DNA of 64,000 nucleotides from Zoroaster sp. YZ-2022. Taxonomy: Eukaryota; Echinodermata; Asteroidea; Forcipulatida; Zoroasteridae. The notes beneath the pieces were generated by a model. The model worked only from the letters and a program-made list of their open reading frames with translations. It had not been told where the DNA came from and made no database searches. Within the stretch, counting starts at the first letter, position 1. Every line of letters starts with the position of its first letter. Below are positions 22,905 to 32,278 of the stretch, piece by piece. The stretch spans positions 11,897,498-11,961,497 of the forward strand of contig CM055835.1 of the NCBI GenBank assembly GCA_029582265.1. The letters are read 5' to 3'. The translations under genes were made by a program, and so were the position numbers.

Positions 22905-25350
22905 CTTGCCCTATATCGGTATCTCTGAAAGTATGGTCCTCGTTGCCCGCAGTCTGTAATTCTTCTGGCGGTAACACCTAATTACTACCAACATTCCAGG
23001 GAGTGGGCTTCATATTCAACTGTAATTGGTAAGTTTCAACCACAAAGGAAGCTGTAGCTTTTGTATGGTCGAAACGCGTCTAAAAGCATTCCTTACAGTT
23101 GACTTGTCATTATTAAGCGCCTGTTCATAAGGCGAGTGGCGTCAAGGTTGGTTACCTTAAATTCATTGCCGTTTTGAAATACAGTAACATAAAAGAGTAT
23201 TTCTTAGCTGCGGTCTATGTATAAAGCCTAACGAGTTTCTGGAAATTCTCCATCCGATATGCATGACCACGATTCGCATTTGATGTCAAACAAATTGTTA
23301 ACAAGGTTCGTTTAATTTTAGTGAGGTAGAACCTTTATAACCCAAATAAATGGCTTTTCATGCCTTTCCAATCTGGTGCGTCACAGTGGTTTTGCTCTGC
23401 CCGGTCGACGACGGCAAATTACCCACGAGCGGGTCAATACACTCCGATCACTTTCAAACGAGAATTCAAAAGAGAAATAAACAAACAATCCATTGTGTTA
23501 ACGCAACGTATAGTACTTTCCACCATGCAAAAATTCGAACCTTCCAAATGGGAATAAATAAATACAAATAATAATCCGCCGGTCGAAAGCAGACAGAGTG
23601 GACATATTAATGCACATTATCCAAACATTTTTACAAAACCAAATAATGGGCTATCATGCAGAAGTTGTTTGATATAAACATGCATGGGCGGATCCAGAAC
23701 ATTTTTTAGGGGGGGGGGCTGAGAATCAAAAACAATTATTTTTCAGTAGGTCACCTCCTTATGTTATCCCGCACACTGTGGGAATGGGAGTGCGTTCTCC
23801 CCTCCCCTCCCCTCCCCTCTCTCTCTTTTTCTCTCCCTTTTTAAACGATTTTTTTTTTGGGGGGGGGAGCTACAGCCCCCCTTAGTCCCCCGCCCCCCGC
23901 CCCCCACCCGGATCCGCTCAATTACTAGTATGCTAGTAATTTCTTTGATTCAAGATAGGCCTATGCCTGTACATAAATTTATCAACCTGGTTCAGTCTAT
24001 TATGTTGTGTTGTTTACGAGACCATATTATATACAGTGAAAATGCATTGAGATAATTATTTGTCATTCTTATGTGGAATTGAGGAAAGAATACTCTTTCC
24101 CAAGTATTTAACTCTACTTAAAAATTACAGCACCGCAGACAGAATTATTTATAGCTGGGAACATTAATACTATCATTAACTTTACGCTTAGAAAGTTTTA
24201 CATTAATATTCGACCATTTTGATAATTTTGAATTACTTATCTTATGCTTAACCTTTAAAACTCAAAGAGGAAGTACAACATTGGTATTTTGTAATTAATT
24301 TCAACTCTGTCATTAATTAAACTGACCTGTGAAAATTCCAACCCAATGAAATGTATCCTTTTGAGACATTATATACGGACACAAATTTGGAGTATCGGGT
24401 GGCCAAGATAAAGATTCTGATGACGATGTCTATCAGGTATCCTTTAATAATCGCCTTGATAATTTCATCGAGTTGGTTAAGGATGGGCAGTGGGGATTGT
24501 GTAATCTAGAGCCCACTCTTTCTGTTAATGGCGATCAAGAAGTAAGTTCTGACATTCCACAGAGGCAATATGTGAAAGCCACAAAGCCAGTGGTGGTTGT
24601 TTCTAATGGTAATACATGCCATGATACATAAAAAACACACTTTCGTACAGATTGCCCTCTATTACAGTGTATGTGACAACCCCATATAGGCCATAATACG
24701 TGGAGGCAAAATGTCTCTAGTTTTCACTTTTCGTGCAACACGGCAGGGGATTACTTAAAACTACTCTAAATGGGTTGCAAATATGTATCTGAATCCAAAA
24801 CAGCTTATCCCCAAGCGTGAAAACTGCACATTAATATTTTTGAGAGTTATTAATAAAACTGTACTTATGAATAATGTAATAGGCTGCATATGCAATGCAC
24901 TAAGCACTGTACCAGTTGATATGCTTCAAAAGTTCAAGCATAATGAAATGTGGTGTTTGCCCATGCAGCCTTGGGGTAGGGTGGTGGTGGACAGTTTTAT
25001 CTTGTGTAGTGGTCTTGCCGGAGAGGGGGGTGGGGGATGGGGTTGGGGGCGTGTCCCCCCCCACCCCGCATTGTTTTTGTAAACTTATAGCTATTTAAAG
25101 ACATATCCATCTACCAACTGTTCTTTCTCATGTATAAATGTTCCCCTCCCCTGTACTGAAATAATGAAATGCAGGGTCTGGGACAGAGATAGGGAGTGCA
25201 AAGAAAGGGACTGGGAGGAGAAAGGATTCGCTGAAAGGACGTGTAACCCCCCCCCCCTTTTTTTTTAAAGGAATGCAACAACTTTTAGTTTTGATTCGTA
25301 ATAGGAGTGGGGTTTGTAAAGAAAAACTTAAGCAAGTTAATCACCCTTCA
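22905..25350. other. Intergenic DNA upstream of the mucin-like gene
   Basis: Contains the mucin-like promoter region just above 22904 (no clear TATA box seen) and the MITE-like repeat at 23687-23917. A short plus-strand stretch at 24390-24600 looks codon-like (L-D-N-F-I-E-L-V-K-D-G-Q-W-G) but has no start, splice sites or recognised family. Nothing else is supported. Confidence 0.5.
23687..23917. mobile_element. Short MITE-like repeat with GCGGATCC termini
   Basis: A sequence of about 230 bp starts GGGCGGATCCAG and ends CCGGATCCGCTC, with G-runs and C-runs just inside. It is non-coding. A related fragment (GGCGGATCCAGGGGTG) lies at about 14562. Confidence 0.5.
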
Positions 25351-27100
25351 ATTCGCACCTTCACCCAAGGTTTGTTTGAAGGCGAATGAGTTTGAATCTC
25401 GCTCGGTAGCCAACACAGCGTGAGGTTACTGCCTGTAATCCAATGCAATACATGTGTGTGTGTGTGTGTGTGTGAGTTGGTTTTGTGTATAAGTGTGCAG
25501 TGTACATGTATATGTAAGGGGGTATAGAGTCATGTGCATGCTCAGATGAAAATCCTATAGGAAAGAAAGAACTGTTAATATAATCCTCCTAAATAATAAT
25601 AAACCAATCCTTGAAAAGAAAACTAACATAATAACATTAATTTTATCATGGAGGAATGTTCTCTTCCTCTGTGATTTTACATAATGTATTCTTCCAGATG
25701 TATATGTAGTGTTGTAGCGGGGAAAGCTGCACAGATTTGTCAGTTTTGGCCGCATTCAAAGGAAACGGTGAATTTGCGGAAAAGGGGTTCAAAAAAGAAA
25801 GATTTCCCTAAAGTTTGAAGACTAAAAGCGATTTCAGTTAATTTGTTTCCCGATTTCCTTTTCCTTTTTATTATTTATATTTTAAAGAAAGTTACAATTG
25901 CTTTAGAACCCAACTATTATTAAAGCACTGGCTCTTACTTGGCTGTGAACACTCATTTTTATGGGGTATACTACAGGCGCATATTTTGGAAATGCAACGC
26001 AAACATGTAGGCGTGAAAGAACAGATCCTTTCTTGTATTTTTAGTCATATGAAACGTATTGAAATAAGTCACAATGAGGGTTGCGCTCAGATGATTTGCA
26101 AAAAGCATAGCTAGCTTTCAAAATGCAACTGGAATAATAGAATATGCAGACCGCAACCCTCATTGTCACGGTGACTTATTTCAATACGTTTCATATGACT
26201 AAAAATACAAGAAAGGATCTGCATTTTTTGTGAAAGGAGTACGTCTCACCCGACTGCGCACATAACCTACAACAGAAAAGCGCGCGCCAATTTGTATTTG
26301 TGAGAAGCGGCGTAAGGGACCACCTTCCCCTGAAAGTCTACATAATTATTGTTATCAATCGAAATTTATGGGCCATAAAAATTAGTGAGGGGACAAATTA
26401 TTGATATAATTACCAACTCTAAAATAATGGTGGAATGCAGGTGCCTCAATCCAAATACGATCGATGGGGTAGTCGATTCTTGTGTCGGTATCCCAACAAT
26501 AACCTACTCCTCAGTAGTCAGGATAGGCCGATATATTTTAATTTACTTTCTGGTCCATCAACAAGTGATGGGGACACTAAAACACTGTGACATATCTCCG
26601 CTTCCCCCGATCAGGAAATGGTGGGTGGGTCAGTTGGTCAGTTGGTTGTTCGATCGGTTGGTCGGTTGGTTTGTTGATCGTTTGGTGGGTTGGTAGGTCG
26701 GTCGGTTGATCGGATGGCTATTTAGTATTGACTCACAATAGCAGTTTTTCTCATTCTACCATGAAGCTACATTCCATGCAAATATTATTTCTTTATCAAT
26801 ACATAATATTCTATTTTTGAAACTTCCGTGGCATACAAACTTGAATCCTTGTTCTTCGCTTGAACTCAATCCACTGAATTGATGGCACTCACAACTGAAT
26901 AATACTAATAGCTTAATCTTGCACAACACTAGCTTAGGCCCCAAAAAAGTCTCTGGTTTCTGCGCGTGGAAATTTGTATTTGTATTTTTTTTTGCTATGA
27001 AACGATGTCCAATTGCAGCCAAAAATGCTGGATCGAGCCAAAAAATGGCGAGTCACTGCACCGATTTTGAAGCCGACCTCTGACCAGAAACCGGAGACTT
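25350..27100 (+). repeat. Duplicated repeat block, left copy
   Basis: This stretch reappears in the same order and orientation at about 47720-50640. Matching landmarks are 25365-25560 with 47727-47915 (AAGGTTTGTTT...TAGCCAACACAGC), 26200-26330 with 49400-49560, 26390-26590 with 49630-49830, the GGTT-rich tract 26630-26710 with 49880-50080, and 26735-27050 with 50285-50625. It is non-coding and has a (TG)n at 25450-25473. The copies lie either side of the Polinton and both THAP exons. Confidence 0.8.
26023..26220. repeat. Fold-back inverted repeat
   Basis: Two arms (26023-26085 and 26152-26220) are complementary except for a short insertion (CGGT), separated by a 66-nt spacer. The arm sequence AGATCCTTTCTTGTATTTTT...TTGCG recurs once, in direct orientation, at 49366-49418 and in a shortened form at 48420-48455, where it forms terminal repeats of a DIRS-like remnant. 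Confidence 0.85.
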
Positions 27101-27818
27101 TTTGGGCCTTGCCCTTATGTGCTTTCAAGAATGTAATTATATTACCCCGAATCCACCTCAGCCCTACCTCGTCCCCAGGGCTTTTTGCGCAGTTTTTGTA
27201 TACCTCGTACCCACTGTTGTCTCGCCCTAGAAAGGGGAGATTTAAATAACCGTTTAACCATTTGTGTACTATAACCAGAGCAAAAATAACAAATGAATCA
27301 ACCCTGGCCGCCAGGCAAAACTCGTCCTGGCATAAAGAAAAACTCATAAACACTTTTACTTGAGAGTTCCACAATTTCATTTATTTGTAATAAGGACTGT
27401 ATTTTGGATTTAATTACAATTAAATAAACAATAAGGAATAGTAACTAGGACTAGGACTACCCAGGAGGTAATATAAATAACCTTAACATGTAGGACAAAA
27501 GCGTCAGCCTTAAAGGATCACAAAAATAAAAAACATTATGGCTCTTAGTAAATGTGTTTTGCATAATAAAACAAGATATTTGTTAGTTTTTTCATAATTG
27601 AAGTTTGTTCTGTTCATTTTGGAGACTTTTATGCCACTTCACAAGCCCCCCACTTTATTGGCAATTGAGTGATGTAATGCATCACGTGACGTCAGGTAAA
27701 GAACGATTTCCTATCAATGCACAGCTGTTTGTGTGTGTGCGTGTCCGATGCGCTTATGTCAAAACTCCAATATATGTGTACACATATTTTCATCCTAAAT
27801 TTCCTTGAAATATACATC

Positions 27819-28147
27819 ATGCCTACAAGATGTGTCCTAGCAGGCTGTAGTAATACTCCTAGCGAAGCTGTAAGCCTCCATAGGTTCCCTAAAGACGATC
27901 GAGGCACTACGAAAAATTTGGGCCACAAAAGTGCGGTTGACGAGGGCAAAATGGTTCAGGCCGTCTCCAACCAGCGTGATATGTAGCGATAAGTTTACTG
28001 CTGAAGACTTCGAAACGAGCCTTCATGGGGAATTTGGGATGGCAAAGGCACCCAGACTCAAGAAAACTTCGATTTCAACGAAAATAAAGAAGCCTGTGAA
28101 TCCTTCAAACAACAAGCCAAAGCGACGAATCGATGCTTCGTTAAAAC
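27819..28147 (+). pseudogene. THAP-domain exon with frame break and lost zinc ligand
   Basis: The start MPTRCVLAGC carries the first two Cys of a THAP C2CH zinc finger, then L-H-R-F-P-K. The frame breaks near 27900; in the other frame the domain continues (I-W-A-T-K-V-R, then T-S-V-I-C-S-D-K-F). THAP domains bind DNA and need C-x2-H as the last ligand pair. Here the His is replaced by Lys (C-S-D-K-F), so even without the frame break zinc binding would be doubtful. A GT donor candidate is at 28148 (GTGAGA). It could be an assembly error plus a divergent paralogue, but pseudogene is preferred. Confidence 0.65.
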
Positions 28148-29430
28148 GTGAGAACAGACAAGTAACTATAACGTTAAGTCAGATCCAACATGTCCGATCT
28201 ACATGTATGTACTACGTGCGCCGCTATGTTGGGTTTTGGACATCGTTAACAATAAATAGGCCTACGGCGTAATTCACAAATCATACATGAAAAAATACAC
28301 TATAACGTTAGACTAAAATAACATAAATTTTTACAACTTTTAGAATTCGATATAAATGAAAACTGTGACTTGATTTTCTGGTCGGCGGCAATAAACACCA
28401 AAGGTGCTCTTTTGTGACCGAGTTTGGTTAATTAAATGATCGATTTCTTCACAAAGATAGCAGTTTGGTGAACGAAAATTACACATTGGATATAGTTTAT
28501 TAGTTACTTATTTCCTCAGTAAAGTATCACAATTTCATCTGACGACGATTCAGCTATTTCTATGTGTTTTTTTTCCAGCATGGGCAATATAAGCGCATGT
28601 GAATGAACGCGTTCGCTGTTGTATGTATGTGGCTGGCGTCCCCGGAAGCAAGCCTTCTTCTTTACGTGACGTCACACATAGAGACGTTCAGGATGCAGTG
28701 CAAATGACCCCTTTTAGGGGCGTGTTAATCGGCGCTGACATCCTCTTCGGAAAAGCTTTAAATTATAATTAGCTCGCTAAAAATCAATGAGCTATTTATT
28801 TTTTATCATTAAAAATATCATATTTTAGTATCTCCATGGCATTTACGTCTCTATTTCTGTGGTCCTTTAATAAGGCATTCCCTTAGCGTTGGTCATTCCA
28901 TACATGTACAACATGATAATTGCATATAGGTGGCATATATCAGCAGCCCAAGCCACACCCAATTGAAGACCACCATGGCAAGCCAAAGTCAAGTTGGTAC
29001 AAGAAACAGACCAGGAAGGAATGACACTGGCCATTCATTACAGGGTCTCTTATACCAAATTCGCGGTCGAGTACACACAGTCGAAAGTGGCTACCCAAGG
29101 TTCTATTGTCTACATTTGTAACATAACAATTGCCACTAGAATCAGCCCATGCTTTCATTGTTAGATGTAGGTTAAACACAACCCCAATGAAAAGGAATGA
29201 GAACTATTAAAGATGGACTTCAACGGAATATATTACAGTGTTTTGATGCTGTTAGGCTTACAAGAAGTGTGTAATGATTACTTCTATATGATTAAAATTC
29301 AAATAAAGTAATTTCTTAATGTAAAAAAAAATTCATTTTGATCAGCATTTCACTATCTAGAAAAGTCGTGTTTCGCAAAAAGCCCGAACTCATGAATAAT
29401 TCATATCGTAGTTGTGACGTACAATCAAGG
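28148..29430. other. Non-coding stretch left of the Polinton
   Basis: No firm exon. A minus-strand frame at 29179-28940 includes MKAWADSSGNCYVTNVDN, weakly like the W-x-A-D-S-x-x-G-Y region of piggyBac transposases, but no second motif supports it. A T-run lies next to the Polinton boundary. This interval should be intron or downstream DNA of the minus-strand THAP gene starting at 46993. Confidence 0.4.
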
Positions 29431-29505
29431 AGTAGTATGTTAGATGATGTAGGCCGACCCCCCCTATAAAATGATATTTTGGGATGGAAATATCTATTTT
29501 TTTCC

Positions 29506-30083
29506 AAAATACGATTGTAGCGAATGAGTACATTTTAATCTCACAAAGGAGCTCTTTTTGTTTATAAGCGCTATAATCGTATTGTAAGAAGAAAACTGAT
29601 ATTTTTGAAACCGCATTTCTAAAGAAAAAAATTAGATTAAGTAAGATTAATTGATCTTACTTAAAATACGCTAAAAAGCGAATGAGTACATTTTAATTGA
29701 TCTTACTTAAAATACGATTGTAGCGAATGAGTACATTTTAATCTCACAAAGGAGCTCTTTTTGTTTATAAGCGCTATAATCGTATTGTAAAGAAGAAGTA
29801 AAAAATACAAGAAAATAATAGTTTTTTCCTTATCATGGAAAAACAAAACTGATATTTTCTTAAGAGGCGTTCGGCATACCTCCTATAAAATGATATTTTT
29901 GAAACCGCATTTCTAAAGAAAAAAATTAGATTAAGTAAGATTAATTGATCTTACTTAAAATACGCTAAAAAGCGAATGAGTACATTTTAATTGATCTTAC
30001 TTAAAATACGATTGTAGCGAATGAGTACATTTAAATCTCACAAAGGAGCTCTTTTTGTTTATAAGCGCTATAATCGTATTGTA
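29506..30083. repeat. Internal tandem repeats in left TIR
   Basis: Three copies of an about 81-bp hairpin-capable module (29506-29587, 29709-29790, 30003-30083) start AAAATACGATTGTAGCG and end CGCTATAATCGTATTGTA, so their ends are inverted. Two copies belong to a 294-bp unit that also holds the palindrome AAGTAAGATTAATTGATCTTACTT (GAAACCGCAT at 29607 and 29901 marks the period). Confidence 0.88.
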
Positions 30084-30130
30084 ATAAAAAGTGATAATTG
30101 ATAAAGCCAACTGATATTTTCTTAAGAGGT

Positions 30131-30159
30131 GATCGGCCTACATAATCTAACATACTACT
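30131..30159 (-). repeat. Internal inverted copy of the Polinton terminus (left)
   Basis: The complement of this 29-mer reads AGTAGTATGTTAGATTATG..., the same as the outer end at 29431-29459 with two substitutions. The outer 729 bp of the TIR is therefore itself bounded by inverted termini. The mirror copy is at 45872-45900. Confidence 0.9.
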
Positions 30160-30216
30160 GGTTTTTTAAAAGAGACTTTAAAAATCGATGAGGTCAAGAG
30201 TGTACCTTAAAAAGAG

Positions 30217-30267
30217 ACTTATAAAAGTGAGATAATGAAATAACAATTATATTGTTTAATAATAAAG
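30217..30267 (+). promoter_or_regulatory. Shared Polinton leader/promoter cassette, copy 1
   Basis: AAAAGTGAGATAATGAAATAACAATTATATTGTTTAATARTAAAG directly before ATG. The same cassette precedes the ORFs at 30904 and 31240 and, in the right TIR, PolB. Its AT-rich TTATATTGTTTAAT part is the likely promoter core. The function is inferred from strict conservation. Confidence 0.7.
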
Positions 30268-30849
30268 ATGAATACAACTAAATATTTATCGAAATGGACA
30301 TTGGATGAATTATACAAATTTGTTCATCGACAACAATACCTATACCTTGATGTATTTATTATCGTGAAAAACAGCGAGAATAAAGTTGATAAACGCAGTT
30401 GGTACAACGCGGTTAAAAAGTTGATAAATCAACAAAAGAAAAAACCATTATATAAATTAAATTTGGCTGAATTGAAAAGGCGCTCATTATATTTTGAGCT
30501 ACCGTTACACGGTTCGGGAAAGAGATCGGGGTTGATTAAAAAAGACTACATTGACGCTATTAAAAGGTTTCACAGTTTTGGATGGATAGTAGATCGTATC
30601 GAAGAAATGCGTCTAAACATCGTTATTCCTCAACCTCTGAGAAATGGTTCTTATAATAAAACTTGCACCAACTTAGAGATGAAATGGGCTTTACGCGCCC
30701 ATCGTTTCCAACTAATAATCGAGTTGGAAAATCTAGCGAACGTGATAATATCACTGGACTATCCCCCAATCTCCTCTATAAATTTTTATAGATATAAAAA
30801 AATAAAAAAGTTTATTAAACACTTGTATGATAATCTAATGGATTTTTAA
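30268..30849 (+). CDS. Stand-alone copy of the PolB N-terminal region (193 aa)
   Basis: Residues 1-15 are identical to the start of PolB (MNTTKYLSKWTLDEL), because this part lies in the TIR. Residues about 55-105 (Y-K-L-N-L-A-E-L-K-R-R, then LPLHGSGKRSGLIKKDYI) and 110-155 (DRIEEM...IPQPL...WALRAHRF) also match PolB in order. The two E-L-K/K-x-G blocks look like SAP-type helix-extension-helix DNA-binding motifs. It has no exonuclease or polymerase motifs. The tail after residue 155 diverges and is shared only with the next ORF (Y-K-K-I-K...Y-D-N-L-M-D-F). It probably arose when an older, longer TIR copied the PolB 5' end. A role in binding element ends or in priming is speculation; the frame is intact, which argues for use. 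Confidence 0.75.
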   Translation: MNTTKYLSKWTLDELYKFVHRQQYLYLDVFIIVKNSENKVDKRSWYNAVKKLINQQKKKPLYKLNLAELKRRSLYFELPLHGSGKRSGLIKKDYIDAIKRFHSFGWIVDRIEEMRLNIVIPQPLRNGSYNKTCTNLEMKWALRAHRFQLIIELENLANVIISLDYPPISSINFYRYKKIKKFIKHLYDNLMDF

Positions 30850-30851
30850 CG

Positions 30852-30903
30852 TACTTATAAAAGTGACATAATGAAATAACAATTATATTGTTTAATAGTA
30901 AAG
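30852..30903 (+). promoter_or_regulatory. Shared Polinton leader/promoter cassette, copy 2
   Basis: ACTTATAAAAGTGACATAATG... followed by the same AACAATTATATTGTTTAATAGTAAAG block ending at the ATG of the next ORF. It begins three bases after the previous stop codon, so the small ORFs are arrayed leader-gene-leader-gene. Confidence 0.7.
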
Positions 30904-31185
30904 ATGAATAGAACGATGATTTTATGCCAAGAGATAGTAGATAGTATCGAAGAAATGAATCTAAACATCGCTATTCCTCAACCTCTAAAAAATAAAAAAG
31001 CTTACATCAACGAAAAAAATAAATACGACGATTGTTTGCGATGGGCTTTACGCGCCCATCGTTTTCAACTTATGGGCACATTGATAGAATTTGCGCATTT
31101 TCCAATCAACCCTATAAGTTATCAAAAATATAATAAAATAAAATTGATTATTCAACACATATATGATACTCTGCTAGATTTTTAA
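30904..31185 (+). CDS. Short PolB N-terminal-like protein (93 aa)
   Basis: Starts MNRTMILCQEIVDSIEEMNL and contains NKKAYINEKNKYDDCLRWAL and RAHRFQL. This segment corresponds to the PolB region around I-D-R-I...N-K-K-A-C-I-N-V-K-N-K-D-D-D-C-L-R-W-A-L-R-A-H-R-F and to residues 105-193 of the preceding ORF, including the Y-x-K-I-K...I-Y-D-T-L-x-D-F tail. It lacks the SAP-like half. The conserved N-x-K-N-x-D-D-x-C-x-x-W core is typical of Polinton PolB N-terminal regions. Function unknown; it reads as the second product of an amplified family. Confidence 0.7.
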   Translation: MNRTMILCQEIVDSIEEMNLNIAIPQPLKNKKAYINEKNKYDDCLRWALRAHRFQLMGTLIEFAHFPINPISYQKYNKIKLIIQHIYDTLLDF

Positions 31186-31189
31186 CGTA

Positions 31190-31239
31190 GTTTAAAAAGT
31201 GAGATAATGAAATAACAATTATATTGTTTAATAGTAAAG
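31190..31239 (+). promoter_or_regulatory. Shared Polinton leader/promoter cassette, copy 3
   Basis: Repeats AAAAAGTGAGATAATGAAATAACAATTATATTGTTTAATAGTAAAG immediately before the ATG at 31240, five bases after the preceding stop. Confidence 0.7.
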
Positions 31240-31503
31240 ATGGAGAGAACGATGATTTTGTGTGAATGGCTTTTAGTTGGTAAAAACTGCAAGTGTTGTA
31301 GAATGAGTATTCGCGATGATGTCTATTGCCCGATGCATCGATACCGTATTCGGCTAGGTAAAAGTATTCCACTTGCATGTTATAGATGTAAAAATGGCAC
31401 AAAAGCAAAGGGGGGCTCGTGTACGAAATGCACGAAGATATTAAATGTAGCGAGAGTAAAATCTAAACGATCGTACAATATAGTGATGAAAGAGGGTCGT
31501 TAG
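31240..31503 (+). CDS. Small Cys-rich zinc-ribbon-like Polinton protein (87 aa)
   Basis: Starts MERTMILCEW; the first eight codons resemble the start of the preceding ORF, so leader and start were copied together. It then has C-K-C-C-R, Y-C-P-M-H, A-C-Y-R-C-K-N-G and S-C-T-K-C-T-K, a spacing of paired Cys (and one His) suited to two zinc sites, and a basic tail. It is probably a nucleic-acid-binding or regulatory protein. No family is recognised. Confidence 0.65.
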   Translation: MERTMILCEWLLVGKNCKCCRMSIRDDVYCPMHRYRIRLGKSIPLACYRCKNGTKAKGGSCTKCTKILNVARVKSKRSYNIVMKEGR

Positions 31504-31563
31504 AAAAGAATTTATAAATTATGCGCCGCTGGGGCGTACGGAGGAGGTCTATCGAACGTTTTT

Positions 31564-31590
31564 ACACGCTCCGCTACTCGCGAAGCGTGT
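31564..31590. terminator. Hairpin between convergent Polinton genes
   Basis: The 7-bp stem ACACGCT/AGCGTGT with a 13-nt loop is flanked by T-runs. It sits in the 130-bp gap between the plus-strand ORF ending at 31503 and the minus-strand gene ending at 31634, where a bidirectional transcription end would be expected. The role is inferred. Confidence 0.4.
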
Positions 31591-31633
31591 TTTTGCTGAC
31601 ACGAAGCGTAATAGCTTTTATTTATAGTCAAAG

Positions 31634-32248
31634 CTACTTTAAACTCAAAAGTTTTTCTATAAGAATTTTTTTTTCTGCATTTACAACATCAGAGTTTACT
31701 TGCTTTTTAACCTCTGGTTCACTCTTTGCGACGGCGTTACGGATTTTTTCTTTCATTTTATAATATTTTTCTCGCTCTTCAGTCACGAGTACAAATTCTT
31801 CTTGGTTGATGTAACCGTCTTCTAAAGCTTTACTAACGTGGTTTTCAATCGTGTTGAGTTTACTCAACGCTAAAATTCGTATTTCATCGTGTTTTTTAGC
31901 TTTTTTATACAATTTATTTTTAGCGTAAATAAGAGCTAAAGCTGTGACGCCCAACCCCAAAGCTAAACCTTCTAAAGCTAATCCAACGGGCGATGATACA
32001 ACCGTAGCGATACTGGCTATTCCGATGGATCCCGCTCCAATACAGCCCAATTCTGCGAGAGTTTCTGCGTTGTTACAAGCGTTTATGATTTTATTATATT
32101 TTTTATATACACCCTCACGTTCGTTTATTTCAATTCGTAATTCTTTTTGAATATCATCGATTTTTTGCAATCGAAATGATTTAGCGTCATTCGTCAAAGG
32201 TGGTAAATTTGGATAAAGTACATTAGTTGATTCTATAGGCGCGCTCAT
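31634..32248 (-). CDS. Conserved Polinton membrane protein (204 aa)
   Basis: Starts MSAPIESTNVLYPNLPPLTN; then a helical region (F-R-L-Q-K-I-D-D-I-Q-K-E-L), a glycine-rich hydrophobic hairpin at about residues 68-110 (GCIGAGSIGIASIATVVSSP and LALEGLALGLGVTALALIYA), then KKHDEIRILALSKLNTIENH and a basic coiled tail. The combination of Y-P-x-L start, F-R-L-x-K-I, two membrane-like helices and K-H-x-x-I-x-x-L-A-x-S-K-L-N is one I associate with proteins found in many animal Polintons. Its function is unknown. It may form a membrane layer or assembly scaffold (inference). First of four minus-strand genes in a row. Confidence 0.65.
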   Translation of the reverse strand: MSAPIESTNVLYPNLPPLTNDAKSFRLQKIDDIQKELRIEINEREGVYKKYNKIINACNNAETLAELGCIGAGSIGIASIATVVSSPVGLALEGLALGLGVTALALIYAKNKLYKKAKKHDEIRILALSKLNTIENHVSKALEDGYINQEEFVLVTEEREKYYKMKEKIRNAVAKSEPEVKKQVNSDVVNAEKKILIEKLLSLK

Positions 32249-32278
32249 CTTTTTATTAATAGAACAAGATTTAAAAAA

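Larger units (their letters stand above)
29431..30311 (+). repeat. Polinton left terminal inverted repeat
   Basis: About 881 bp, matching the complement of 45720-46594 with small indels. It extends past the non-coding end into the first 44 bases of the ORF at 30268, because that ORF and PolB start with the same sequence. It carries a 294-bp-period internal duplication and an inverted copy of its own terminus at 30131-30159. Confidence 0.93.

Noticed and set aside
24390..24600. Codon-like plus-strand stretch, perhaps a gag-like remnant
   Set aside because: No start, splice sites, second motif or recognisable family.
28940..29179. Possible piggyBac-type transposase fragment or second THAP-gene exon on the minus strand
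   Set aside because: Only a single weak W-A-D-S motif is seen, with no catalytic Asp context and no clear acceptor site.
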